From Rhynchopus euleeides (Eukaryota > Euglenozoa > Diplonemea > Diplonemida > Diplonemidae), in assembly GCA_963210315.1 (NCBI GenBank), contig OY723262.1:310001-374000 (forward strand): a DNA stretch of 64,000 bases, read 5' to 3'. Both the position numbers and the translations under genes were made by a program. The notes beneath the pieces were generated by a model that did no database searches, was not told where the DNA came from, and worked only from the letters and a program-made list of their open reading frames with translations. Shown here piece after piece: positions 33,831 through 44,313 of this stretch (its first letter is position 1; every line of letters starts with the position of its first letter).

Positions 33831-34984
33831 GCTTCGCAGCAAAAGGAAGAATGGGGCAGCCTCCCCCGCCCCCCCCCGCCCCCCCCACCACCCCCTGCCC
33901 CGCCTCCTTGGGAGTGGGAGAGGGGGAGGAGGGGATGCGTTGCCTGGTGGGGTGGGGTGGGGTGGGGTGGGGTGGGGGGTGATTGTCGAGAGTGGCGGGT
34001 AGAAAGGGGAGATATCCTCTCGCAACGGTTTGCCCTTTGTGGCATACAGCATACTTCCAAACACTGGCGGGGTAAAAACGGGTGTGCAGCTAAGCGGGGA
34101 AGGGGGGGTTTTGTTGCTGGGCTGCCACGTCCTCTGTTTCCCGCGACCTGCATTGCTTCTTTCAGTGGGTTTGGGCTTCGCCACACCTGGGGGTTTTCAC
34201 ACCCCACGCCCCTCCACCCCCTCTTCCCCGAGGCGTTGTTTCTGGCTCCTTGGCAAAGGGCAGAAAGAACGGCGGATAGCAGAGATTTCCAACCACCCCT
34301 CCTGCATGACAGGCGGGGAATCAAACACAAATCATCATCAGCCACATAACAGCGCACATACGGTGCAGTATTTTGAAGTGGCTGCGGCGACACACAGGCC
34401 TCGACGGGGTGAGATGTGGCGCTTCACCTTGCAACAGGATACTGTAGGATTGCGCTTGCCTGATGCAGGGTGCTGCTCCTCCTGTGGTCAGCATTCCGCA
34501 ACCCATTGCATGATTTGGCAAAAAGGCAAAAGCTAAAACCTATCCAGCCGCCCTGCTGTGAGGGATTTACCCTCGCTGCCCACCACACGCACTCCCCTAT
34601 CTTCGATTCTTGCAGAGTGCGGGTCTCTTCCGGCGGGGTGATCGGCGATCGATACCCCCTCCCACCTGGGTTTGGGATATGCGAAGGCGGGGGGGGCTCA
34701 GCCGCAGCCCGGGGCTGCGGGGCACCGGTGAGAGGGAGTGAGGCCCTGACAAGACACACCGGGTGCCGTCCCCCCTTCCACCTGCCACCGCAAACGGGCT
34801 GCATGACTGTCCCATGCGGGACACTCCCGCACACGCCTGCTTCTTCCGGAGAGGGACCTGCCCGACACACTCCAACACCCCCTTCCCCGATTCAGCTTCA
34901 GGGGGAGCGTGCAGAGAGCAAGCGCTTCTGGCGGAGCCGGAAGCAGGGGGTGACCCACTGCACACACAGCACAGAAGGGCGGCA
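33831..34984. other. Intergenic with GGGGT run, no gene seen
   Basis: Holds the CPSF2 5' region, a short (GGGGT)5 run at about 33950-33976 and G-rich segments. The LRR gene's 3' UTR lies at the right. No other gene supported. Confidence 0.5.
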
Positions 34985-35560
34985 TCAGGCGTCACTCGAG
35001 CCCTCCTCATCCTCCTCATCCTGCAGCTCTGCTGCAGACGTGTTGAGGGCGAGCTGGTTGTGCAGCTTCTTCTTGAGGACAGGGACAATCTGCACCCCAG
35101 TCAAGACGAGCGTGGTGATGCGTGTGTTGGCGTGCACCGCCTCCAGCAGCGCCTGCGCGCCGAGGGAGGAGAAGGGGTTGTGGGACAGGTCGACGGAGCG
35201 CAGCGAGGGGTGCTGTGCCATGATGCGCGCGAGGATCGTCACATGCTGGGAGTCCATCTGGCAGGAGGACAGGTTGAGCGCCTCCAAGCTGCGCAGCAGG
35301 GGCACCACCGCCAGCAGCGGGAGCAGGCCGAGCACGCCGAGGAAGCTGCGTGACATGTCGATGTGCCGCAGGTCCTCTGCAAGCAGCGCTGCGACATTCG
35401 CGTTGGCGCGCACACCCAGCACCCCGCACTGCTGCCGGTAGGCAGCCACGGGGTCTGTCCCACAGGAGAACTTAGGGGGCACCCAATCCCGCGTGGTCTG
35501 GTGCGGGTCTAACGCCTGCTGCAGCGCCTCCACTCTCCAGCCGTTGAGTGTCCTTGCCAT
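34985..35560 (-). CDS. Small leucine-rich-repeat protein
   Basis: Encodes 191 residues from MARTLNGWRV. Start 35560 is chosen because CCTGCCCCCAG lies about 15 bases upstream; the frame is open further to 35824 but that part is low-complexity. Residues about 63-160 are ribonuclease-inhibitor-type leucine-rich repeats: LRSLEALNLSSCQMDSQHV, SLRSVDLSHNPFSSLGAQAL, ITTLVLTGVQI. The C-terminus is acidic (QDEEDEEGSSDA). There is no signal peptide or membrane segment. LRRs of this kind bind proteins, in protists often in flagellar or cytoskeletal complexes, but the partner is unknown. Confident as a gene, not as a function. Confidence 0.8.
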   Translation of the reverse strand: MARTLNGWRVEALQQALDPHQTTRDWVPPKFSCGTDPVAAYRQQCGVLGVRANANVAALLAEDLRHIDMSRSFLGVLGLLPLLAVVPLLRSLEALNLSSCQMDSQHVTILARIMAQHPSLRSVDLSHNPFSSLGAQALLEAVHANTRITTLVLTGVQIVPVLKKKLHNQLALNTSAAELQDEEDEEGSSDA

Positions 35561-36595
35561 TGCGAGCAGAGCTCCACTGGGGGCAGGTCGCACGGGTGTC
35601 ACGGGATAGCCGCAGAAGGAGGCACAGTGGGTCCTGCTGGTGTAGTGAATGGGAAACGCTGTCGGGGGCTGCGGTCTGAGGGTGAGAGGTGTGAGTAGTT
35701 CGGGGCTGTTGCTGGGGGGTGGGGTGCAAGGGTGGTGTTGATAATGTAGAGAGTTGAAAAGTGTCACTGCGCTTTGTTCGGCACTTTTTGCTTTGGTTTC
35801 TTTTTTGCGTTGACGCTTCCACACTCACACTCCTGCTGATGATGGTGTCGTGAGTGAGGAGCACAAGGGCACGAACAAGCACGCGACACTTTCCGCCCAC
35901 ATCGAAGTGTGCTGAAAAAAACAAGAGCGGGGAAGTGGGGTGGGGTGGGGTGGGGTGGGGTGGGGTGGGGTGGGGTGGGGTGGGGTGGGGTGGGGTGGGG
36001 TGGGGTGGGGTGGGGTGGGTCACTGATTGCGTCACGCAGCTGAGTTCTTCCTTCAGTTCTTTGTTGACAGCGCGTTGTATGTGTCGCTTGTGGGCAGCGT
36101 AGGCTGCAGGGGTGTGTGCCGCAGGTGGGGTGTTCGCTGTGCCAGGTGTTGTCGTGTTGGGGCAGCAGCGTGTTGTATGTGTTGTATTGTGGGGGCACAG
36201 AAGCAAAGAGCGGCAGCAGGCAGGCAGGCACCGCAGGTGTGCTGCCTGCAAAGCTGCAGCAAACAGACAAGGGAGAAGCAAGGGAGGGAAAGGAATGAAG
36301 TGGAAGGCAACATCATCATGACACCGACAACGCGGTGCTGCCCTGCACGCAGGCTCTGTGTCGCCCCATGTATAGAAGGGGGCGGCAGCAGCGTGTATCA
36401 GCCCAGCCCACCCATGCAAGGCATGTGCATGCAATGACCTTGCAGCAGGAGGCGGTCCGACGCTGTGCCGATTGCTCGACGGGGCAGCCGCGCGCAGGTG
36501 CGCACCGTGGAAGGTGGGGTGAAACAAGCCTCAGGACAGCCTGAAACAAACAAACGACAAACAAGACAAAACCAACCGCCGCATCAGATACGGCC
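35561..36595. other. Intergenic with long TGGGG array
   Basis: About 1 kb between the LRR and LPMO genes. Its main feature is the pentamer array listed separately. The rest is rich in TGT/GTTG words. No gene supported. Confidence 0.5.
35936..36019 (+). repeat. (TGGGG)n tandem array
   Basis: Nearly 17 uninterrupted copies of TGGGG (CCCCA on the transcribed minus strand). It can form stacked G-quadruplexes on the plus strand. Shorter arrays of the same unit occur near 33950, 53110 and 53270. It differs from the usual euglenozoan telomere unit TTAGGG. Confidence 0.95.
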
Positions 36596-37669
36596 TCAGC
36601 ACGCGGCCACCCACAGGTCGCGGTCCGAGCACTGCGCCAGGCACGCTGCAATCGCGTCCTCGCACTCCGACCCGCCCGACGGCGGGGGCACCGACTGCGG
36701 GGTCTGTGTCGGCGTCAGCGGCATCGGCGTGGGTGCGACAGGCTGCGGTGTCGGCTGCGGCGGCACAGGCGTGGGGCGGGGTGTGGGCGGGGTCGGCGTG
36801 CGGACAGGCGCGGGGCGCGGGGTCTGTGCTGGCGGCGGGGACGGGGTCGGGACAGGGACAGGGGCGGGGGCAGGGGCGTCGATGTCACCGAGCACCTCGC
36901 AGTCGCCGTTGGAGCACGACTTCTTGCACTGGGCGTACCAGTTGTTGATCTTGTAGCACCGCGTCCCCGACTGGCAGCACAGCGGGGTGCGCAGGCACGC
37001 AGACCACTCGTTCAGCACAGTGCCCGTGCACCGCTTCACCGGGGCCGCGGTGACCGGCACCGGTGCGGGCGTGTGGCCCGGCGGCAGGGGCACCACCGCC
37101 TCCATCATCAGGTCCACCACGTAGTAGAAGGTCTTGTCGGTGTCCCCGACGTTCCACGCCCCCAGCATGATGTGGTACCCGGACCGCGCCGGCACCGTGC
37201 AGTCGTGCGACAGCTTGTTGGGCGGGATCTGCCCCTGCGCGTCGATCACACAGAACGGCTCCAGCACAAACTGGTCGCGCGTCAGCGGGGCCTCCGGGTC
37301 CCACCCCACCTTCGTCATGTAGTACCTGTAGTCCGCAGTGAGGTGCGGCGCCATGAAGCTCCACGTGATGGTCTGCACCCCCGACCGCCACCCCGCCTTC
37401 GCCCAGCGTGTCCCCGACTGCTCGTCCAGCTCCGGGAACCGGTTCCCATTCGTCCCGCCCGCCGCGATGTTCCCATCCGCCGGGCCCCCGGCGTCGGGGA
37501 ACCCGTCAGGGCCCTCCAAGCTGAACACGTCGTTGACCACCGCCCCGCACCCGGTGTTCGTCCCCTCCTTGCAGTAGTGTGCGCGCGAGGGGGGGTCGCT
37601 GATCCACCCGTGCCCCGCCACCCCGCCCGCCAGCACCGCCACACACAGCCCGACCCGCATCGCGTGCAT
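36596..37669 (-). CDS. Secreted AA10 lytic polysaccharide monooxygenase with CBM1-like module
   Basis: Encodes 357 residues starting MHAMRVGLCV. A signal peptide (about 1-19) should be cut before His20 (HGWISDPPSRAHYC), giving the N-terminal His of the copper His-brace; His109 (FMAPHLTADYRYYMTKVGWD) is the second. ELDEQSGTRW, LTRDQFVLEPFC, SGYHIMLGAWNVGDTDKTFY and the axial Phe near 181 fit AA10 (CBM33) enzymes, which oxidatively cleave chitin or cellulose and are mostly bacterial. Residues about 214-249 (CCQSGTRCYKINNWYAQC) resemble a CBM1 carbohydrate-binding module. A Pro/Thr-rich linker and a Cys-containing tail (ECEDAIAACLAQC) follow. Start: a pyrimidine tract and CAAG lie 3 bases before the ATG; an alternative ATG is at 37660. 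A bacterial-type catalytic domain with a fungal-type binding module suggests horizontal gain followed by fusion; substrate is unknown. Confidence 0.9.
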   Translation of the reverse strand: MHAMRVGLCVAVLAGGVAGHGWISDPPSRAHYCKEGTNTGCGAVVNDVFSLEGPDGFPDAGGPADGNIAAGGTNGNRFPELDEQSGTRWAKAGWRSGVQTITWSFMAPHLTADYRYYMTKVGWDPEAPLTRDQFVLEPFCVIDAQGQIPPNKLSHDCTVPARSGYHIMLGAWNVGDTDKTFYYVVDLMMEAVVPLPPGHTPAPVPVTAAPVKRCTGTVLNEWSACLRTPLCCQSGTRCYKINNWYAQCKKSCSNGDCEVLGDIDAPAPAPVPVPTPSPPPAQTPRPAPVRTPTPPTPRPTPVPPQPTPQPVAPTPMPLTPTQTPQSVPPPSGGSECEDAIAACLAQCSDRDLWVAAC

Positions 37670-38214
37670 CGTCTTGTTTGTCCCGACACGAGAGAATACA
37701 GGGATACCTGCAGGTGGGCGCAATGCAGAGTGTGTCTGTGATCCGATTCGTACACACTTGGCCTATATGCATAACAACAAGATGCAACCAGCTGCAACCA
37801 CACACAAGGCAAGGCACAATGCAATCGGGGGAGGGTTACTGGGCAACCGAACACTGTTCCTCTTCTCTGGTACGCTCGCCCAGGCGGGCTAGCCCCTGTC
37901 CGCCTACAGCTTGCTTGCGGGCGCGGGGACCCTTCATCCCAGAGCACATCCCATGCGGCTCGCGACTTCCCGTGCCACACCGGGCCACGTGGCTTGGAAC
38001 GCCTGTCTCTGGCGTTGGCTGTCCGAAGCCTCTCCCTATCTCACCCCTCGCCACTTTCAGATATCCTAGACACATGTTCTACGGTTTGCTGAGAGACCAC
38101 AACATTATTCTGAAGCAAATGGGTGCCGAGGAGTGGCACACCGCCAAACGATACCTACAGCTTGCTACAAAAACTGCCGGGGCAGGGGGGGGGGGGGGGG
38201 GCGAGGGCACAACA
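37670..38214. other. Intergenic, no gene seen
   Basis: Upstream region of the LPMO gene, ending in a long G run (about 38185-38201) next to element N2. No supported gene. Confidence 0.5.
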
Positions 38215-38672
38215 CACGGTGGGATCTTGTAAATTTTACATGTATAACTACAAGTATATACATGTATTATACATGTATAATACATGTATATGCCTGAAAT
38301 ATACATGTAAAATACATGTATATCAAGTAAAAATACAAGTATAATACTTGCATGTCAACTATTATACTTGTATTTTTACTTGATATACATGTATTTTACA
38401 TGTATATTTCAGGCATTTACATGTATTTTACATGTATAATACTTGTCATGCAAGTATTATACATGTAAAATACTTGCATGACAAGTAAAATACATGTATA
38501 ATACTTGCATGACAAGTAAAATACTTGCATGCAAGTAAAATACATGTATTTTACTTGCATGCAAGTATTTTACTTGTCATGCAAGTATTTTACATGTATA
38601 ATACTTGCATGACAAGTATTATACATGTAAAATACATGTAAATGCCTGAAATATACATGTAAAATACATGTA

Positions 38673-39017
38673 CCGTATACGTAAATATTTTGGAACGTAA
38701 ATATTATGGAACGTAAATATTATGGAACGTAAATATTTTGGAACGCTGGTGGGTTGGCGTTCCAGATTTTTTTCGTTCCATAATATTTACAGGGCTTTCT
38801 GCGACTCGGGGACTTGGGCCAGGTGATCGGACAGCATACAGAGTCCCTGACGGGACCTACTCGTGCACTTTTCGCGCGATTCCTGAGGCAAGCCACCCTC
38901 ACCACCGAGTCCCCAACTGGCCCTGTAAATATTATGGAACGTAAATATTATGGAACGGACCGGGCAAAAATGGGCCCGTTCCATAATATTTACGTTCCAT
39001 AATATTTACGTATACGG
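38673..39017. mobile_element. N3: nested TA element, CCGTATACG ends
   Basis: Starts CCGTATACGTAAATATT and ends with its complement. Just inside, the word TAAATATTATGGAACG is repeated at both ends. TA flanks it (38671-38672 and 39018-39019). The uninterrupted target ACATGTATATCAAG is present in N2's other half (near 38315) and in N1, so a 345-bp insertion with TA duplication is directly visible. No coding capacity. Confidence 0.88.
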
Positions 39018-39117
39018 TATATCAAGTAAAAATACAAGTATAATAGTTGACATGCAAGTATTACACTTGTATTTTTACTTGATATACATGTATTTTACAT
39101 GTATATTTCAGGCATAT

Positions 39118-40869
39118 GGGGGTCTTCGCTCCGGGTCAATTTGGGTCAACTTGGGTCAATTTGGGTCACCCTGGGGTTTTTCACCTTAGGAAAATGGGGG
39201 GCTTCGCTCCGGGTCAATCTGGGTCAGCTTGGGTCAGTGACCCGGAGCGAAGCCCCCCCCCTTAGGTGACCAAAAATAGGTGAAAATTTTTGCCTATTTT
39301 CCCTTGTGTCAAACTTGGAGTCTGACCCAAAAATCGGAATCTGTGACCCATGGTTTATATGGGCAAACCTGAAAATTTCCGACTTTTTCCCCAATTTTTC
39401 CCACTTCCTGGCCATACCTTTCCCGACCCAAAATCAAACAAATGCAGCGGAAAATGGCCAAAAATAGGCCAAAAAACCCCAAATTTTTTTCCGGGGGGCT
39501 TCGCCCCCCGGACCCCCCTTGCGTGGGGGGCTTCGCCCCCCACGCCACACGCACCTCCCGGCCGGGGGCCGGTTCGGTCGTCGTCGGCTGCGGCCAAAGG
39601 GCGTGCGGTAGCCGACGCCCTTTTGTGCTCGCCTCCTCCTCCCACACTTCAGTATGACGTTTAGGTGCGTCGGTGTTCCTGCTTTGTTCTTCTGTTGCCT
39701 GGGACGGGCCAGTCCTCGTGGGTTGCCGACCGGTGTGTCCTCCCCTGGGATCCCCTCCTCCCCCCACCACTTGCATCTGGTTCAGCTTCAGTGAGAGCTG
39801 AGCGGGAGCCATACTTGCTCTCGGTGACCAATTGTCCGCAGTCCTACATCATGACGAGTTTGGTAATGCCCAGTCGCAGCCATCCCCCGTCCCAGGTGTT
39901 CTGCCGTGGGGCAGCTCACCATCTGCTGTGGTCACACACCAGTGAGCAGGCCCTGTCAACGAAATCGATGTGACTGCTCTTGCCGCAGGGCAACGGAGGT
40001 GGGCCTGCATTGCATCCTGTTGCCGCTCAGTTCTGTTCCCACCGGAGATTCTTGTTGCGCCGCAGATCGAACAGTCTTTCGTGTCGTCGGCGCCGATCTT
40101 GTATAAAACGTAGGCAGTAGGCTGCTGTGGGTGACCTGCAGGTTACCCGTCCCTTTCGTGCAGGCAGCGCCCGAGGTGCGATGTTTTTATGGGAACACGG
40201 CAGCTGCCCCGCACTCCATTCTGCTCTCTTGTCTGCTGTTTATGTTCAACAAGGTCTGGCTGCCAGTGATCTCGCTGGGGGTCGGGCAAACCAAAAAAGA
40301 GGTAGGGCACAGGGTGGGCCGAGCTCGCGAGAAAAAAGGTGCAGCCCAACCCCGCCCCGACTTCCCGTGGTATGATGCAAACAGGATCGAATACACGACC
40401 ACAGAACATTTTCCCCCAATTCGAGAGGCACCGGATGTTGCTGCCTTTGGTCGTCGCCTGCTGGATCAAAAATCAGGAATCCAGGGGATCTTGGATTGCC
40501 TTTGAGTACTTGCAAAACTGCAATCCCGAGAAACTTTGCCAGCTAGTGTTCAGGAACGGCAGCAAATCTCATGGCTTGCATCGCTTTGTGGATGGTGTGC
40601 GATGATCAATCCCATAGAGAACGGTGTGCCGTCTTGTACAGCAACTGTTGGACAACTGTTGAAATCGTTTTTCACCAAAAAAAAATCTCTCTGCGGGCCA
40701 AGTCGAAGATTTTTCTGGGGACTTTTGGTGTCCCCAATTTTTCAAATTTCGAAAAATAAGCTCACTTTGCTAAACTGGACCCAACTCCCCACACTCTTTT
40801 TTTCCGACTTTTTCACGGGTTTTTTCCGGTTTTTTTTGGTTTTTTTTGGCGGATGGAGCGAAGACCCCC
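39118..40869. mobile_element. N4: nested GGGGGTCTTCGC element, 3-bp duplication
   Basis: Ends GGGGGTCTTCGCTCC and its complement; flanked by TAT at 39115-39117 and 40870-40872. N1 shows the empty site CAGGCATATACATG near 17331, so the 3-bp duplication is real. The left subterminal part has GGGTCAATTTGGGTCAACTT-type repeats and smaller hairpins (GGGGGGCTTCGCCCCCC near 39495 and 39527). At 39196-39258 a further GGGGGGCTTCGCTCCGGGTC repeat is inverted on itself. Open frames inside (for example 40131-40505 plus) show no known domain. Confidence 0.85.
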
Positions 40870-40979
40870 TATACATGTATTATACATGTATAATAGTTGA
40901 CATGCAAGTATTATACATGTATAATACATGTATTATACTTGTAGTTATACATGTAAAATTTACAAGATCCCACCGTGCA

Positions 40980-42018
40980 GGGCAGCTCCGCAACACACGG
41001 GGGAATGTTCAAAAGCAAAATCAATCGTGGGGGAGAGGAGGGGTTGAGGAGGAGGAGGGGGAGATGTTTATTTATCCCGGGGAAGAACAGAAAGGCAGGG
41101 AGCAACAGAGAGCCTGGAATCAACACTCCCAGGCACAGCGTGGCACACCCGAGGGGGCGGCACAGCATCAGCGCGCGTATTGCGTTTCCTTTTTTGGTGC
41201 CGCTTCTCAAGTTGGGGCCTATGTGCCTGAGACGACCAGACTGCAAGTGTATCGCCACTGTTGTTTCTCCATCCAATACTACATTGGATGCAACACGATA
41301 CCCGGCTCGATCTGGATGGCCGTGACCGGCAGCTCTCGAAACTCTTGAATCCTGCCCCTCGTCCTGACCCCGCCTGGAAGTTGAGCATATCACGGCGCCC
41401 TTCGTTTCGGCAGGGGAGGAGGAAATGGGGGGTGGGGGGGAATACGGGTAAGCTGAACAGGGCCACGCAGAAGGTTGTCCTTTGTTGTGCATTTTTTTTT
41501 TGCTTTCTCTAAGAGAGACTCTCTTGTTTTGTTTTGCAGCATATATAACATCATCATTCAGGTTCCAGCACAGCGACGAGAGAAACAACTGCATATTTTT
41601 TTCCTTTTTCTGAGGAAAAAGAACAACGCGGTGCGGGCGTGACGGCAGGGGGGTGGGGGTGGTTGAAGCGGGCATCTGTAGTATGGTAGAGAAGGAGAAA
41701 AAGAGCTGCGTATAGTGGGAGGGGCACACGGGGAGACCCGATGCGCAGGGAGGGCTTTCCTGCGCTGTATCCCTTCTTCCTTTTTTTTTGGTGTCGACAA
41801 TCACATACACCGTGAGAACTAGGCTACTGCAATGCACAGATACGATTTGTCCCATTGCCTTTCCTTTTTATTTGCGTTTTACAATACCATAATTGCACCT
41901 CCAAGTGCTCCGGCCACACCAGTGTGGACCCCACGCCACACAGACAATAATGGAATATTAAAACCAGCCATCCGGTTAAATAGTGCCCATTTCCAGGTTT
42001 TGCCCAATTCTAAATAGT
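40980..42018. other. Intergenic, no gene seen
   Basis: Mixed low-complexity sequence between element N2 and the candidate element at 42.0-43.1 kb. No supported gene or repeat. Confidence 0.45.
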
Positions 42019-42236
42019 ACAAATTTACCCACTTTTTTGGTCCAGGAGTTCCTTCACGCACACCGTTTTTTGCCGCGGTTTCCCGTCTTCCCAGCTTCCG
42101 ACGGTTGTTTGCGACCCCCCCCCCGCCCTCCTCCCACACCATGAATCTAGAAAAAATCAAAAAGCCTGAACGGTCTTCATACCCAACACCTCCCCGGCAC
42201 CACGAATCTAGTTCTAGTCGTGCAGCACCGATCACC

Positions 42237-42301
42237 AGGAGAACACGCAGGCTGTGCAGACTCAGGCTGCGCCTGAGTCTGCACAGCCTGCGTGTTCTCC
42301 T
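42237..42301. repeat. Perfect 31-bp hairpin
   Basis: Two 31-base arms (42237-42267 and 42271-42301) are exact complements around the 3-base loop TGC. The arm begins AGGAGAACACGCAGGCTGTG. It lies at the start of the plus-strand frame described next and could extrude as a cruciform or fold in RNA. Confidence 0.95.
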
Positions 42302-42453
42302 CGTCACAATCAAAATCGCTGTCGTAGTCGGTGTCGTTGCCAACACCGAGTGGCCTCTCGTCATTTTCCCGAACGTACATTGCAAAGTGCACCTTCTGTG
42401 AGGGTCTTGCAGACGGGTTGTTGGTGGTGGTGCTGCGGCAGGACGTGGGAAGC

Positions 42454-43030
42454 AAAACAGGACGAGACATTTGCGCTGGATGGGCTGAAGGACCTCGCGG
42501 ATCTCACCACGACCAAAAAGGTGAAGTGCAACACCTGCGGCGGGGAGGCCACTTCAAAGCACGCTGCTTGCCGCTTCGCAGAAGTTCTCTTCGGGGTTGT
42601 CGATCGCTTCGATAGTGCCGGCAAGAAGGTCAAGACGGCAAGCAGCATCCCCAACAAGCTTGAGCTGTTGGAGGTGGTCCCCGGGGAGATCGCTAGCGCG
42701 GAGCCGACCACGGTGACGTACCGGCTGACAGCCTCGTCTAGTGCTGCGAAGGGGCCCGACCAGCAGTCCGCAAAGTACGGGATCCTTCTGAGGGCACGTG
42801 ACGCACCTTCCTTCAGGTGTGCCCAGTACTCCCCTGCCACCTTTGCACTCCTTTTTGGCATTGTCTCGTCTCCGAGACTCCTGGTGGGTGATGCTATGTC
42901 TCGGGACAATATGAAGGCAAAGGCAACTATTCCTGTAATATTCCCATTCTGGGGTGGTGGGGAAGGGGTCGCCCCCCCTCTCTCCCTCTGGGGTTTTTCC
43001 CTTCAAAAATCGCATTCTCGCATTGGTTGA
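42454..43030 (+). CDS. Unrecognised plus-strand ORF, possibly element-encoded
   Basis: The frame is open from before 42300 to a TGA at 43028-43030. The segment from about 42460 looks coding: DETFALDGLKDLADLTTTKK, then CNTCGGEATSKHAAC, a possible Cys/His zinc cluster, then AEPTTVTYRLTASSSAAKGP. No conventional start is clear and no family is recognised. It is the best coding candidate on the plus strand and lies within candidate terminal repeats, so it probably belongs to an element rather than to the host array. Confidence 0.35.
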
Positions 43031-43126
43031 GTGCATCCGTACCTCATACTTTTTCTCTCGCCAAAAATGGTGGGAAAAAATACCCATTACTCCTTGGACC
43101 ACTGAAGGAAAAAAGTGGGTAAATAT

Positions 43127-44313
43127 ATTTTCCCCCCTCTTGGTAACTTTTGAGTAAATTTTTTCGGGATCCTGGATCCCTCAATAGTCAATAGTATTTA
43201 GCCTACCGGCTGATTAAAACTTCTCTCAATTGCTTCAACACACTTGCCGCTCCTTCCCGGGTGGGGTGGGGGGGTGGGGGTCAGTGGTTTGAGAGACGGG
43301 TCTGATGTCACACCGTCTGCTTCATTCATTCCAATGGGGGGGGGGGGGGGCGGTGGTGGTGGGGGAGACAGGGGCGGTGGCGATTTTTGGCAGTTCGATT
43401 GCCCTAGTGGAATCACACGTCCCCGAAACACACAGACTCCTGCAATATAATAGGGTACGTCTAGCAAAAGGGGGGAAGCCCCCGCCCTTTTTACGGAGAG
43501 GGGGTTTGTGTGTGTTGGGGGGTCGGGGTTGGGAGGGGCGCGGGGGGCGGGAAATAGTTGCCTCCCTGCACCCCATCCCACCCCACCCCCCACACACGGC
43601 CCCCTCTCGCACGTTTCCATCTGTTTTCGCCGGATAGGCCCAATACGTTCTCTCTTGGCGTCGGGGCCAGTTTTGTACTTTTCTCTTCTGTAAGGCTTCT
43701 CTTTTGGTAGTTCGGTTTCATTCTCTCGAAATCCACGACATAGACTGTGATTTTTGACGAGGAGCCAGCATTTTTTTTGGGCTTGGCGCACAACAACGCA
43801 TTTTGTTTTGGCGTCGACACGGGTTGAGTCCGTTCTGCCCCCTCCCCCTCTCTGAATAACGGGATTGATTTTTTTTCCTTGCACTTGGGGATGAGGTTGA
43901 GTTAAATTCCTTGCTTGGTGAACGTTAGAGAACAGAACCGCAACAACACACACAAAATTTTGACCACCACCGCCCCCGTCCAACATCTTTACCAGCAAAG
44001 AGGGTGGGGTGGGGTGGCAGAAGCTTGATGTGCGTGCCCTCGGAGGTTCTCGGAGGCTGGGTATTTTGTTTTGGCGGGGCGGGACCTGCGCTGCACAGCG
44101 GACACGCCCTCCCACACAAGAGTGTGGGGGGGGGCTGATTTTCACCACCCTGCCCCCCGCCGGAGATCTGGACGTCGGCGACTAGTGACCTGTGTGCGTG
44201 GTGCAGTGGGGTGGTATGTAGCAGGGGGCCGTTTCGGAAATCCGAAGATCCGGAACAAAAGCTCAGAACATGAGGCTGCAAACGGTGGCTTGTCTGTATG
44301 TAAAGCCGGGAGA
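43127..44313. other. Intergenic, no gene seen
   Basis: G runs near 43340 and C-rich stretches; contains the 3' region of the sphingolipid methyltransferase gene. No supported gene. Confidence 0.5.

Larger units (their letters stand above)
38215..40977. mobile_element. N2: CACGGTGG palindromic element with two nested insertions
   Basis: Ends CACGGTGGGATCTTGTAAAT and its complement match N1, and the interior has the same TACATGTA/TTGCATGCAA words. It is flanked by CA on both sides (38213-38214 and 40978-40979), a 2-bp duplication. Without its insertions (N3 38673-39017, N4 39118-40869) it would be about 660 bp, close to N1. N1 provides the uninterrupted sequence at both insertion points. Confidence 0.88.
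42019..43126 (+). mobile_element. Candidate inverted-repeat element with plus-strand ORF
   Basis: AAATTTACCCACTTTTTTGG with TCCAGGAGTTCCTTC following at about 42021-42055 is the imperfect complement of the sequence ending AAAAAAGTGGGTAAAT at about 43086-43124. The exact ends and target duplication are unclear. Inside are a strong hairpin (42237-42301) and an open plus-strand frame. Confidence 0.45.

Noticed and set aside
35936..36019. Internal telomere
   Set aside because: The unit is TGGGG rather than TTAGGG and it sits between two same-strand genes; kept only as a tandem repeat.
35472..36527. 351-codon minus-strand frame across the TGGGG array
   Set aside because: Largely translation of simple repeats (PTPPHPTPPH type) between two genes.
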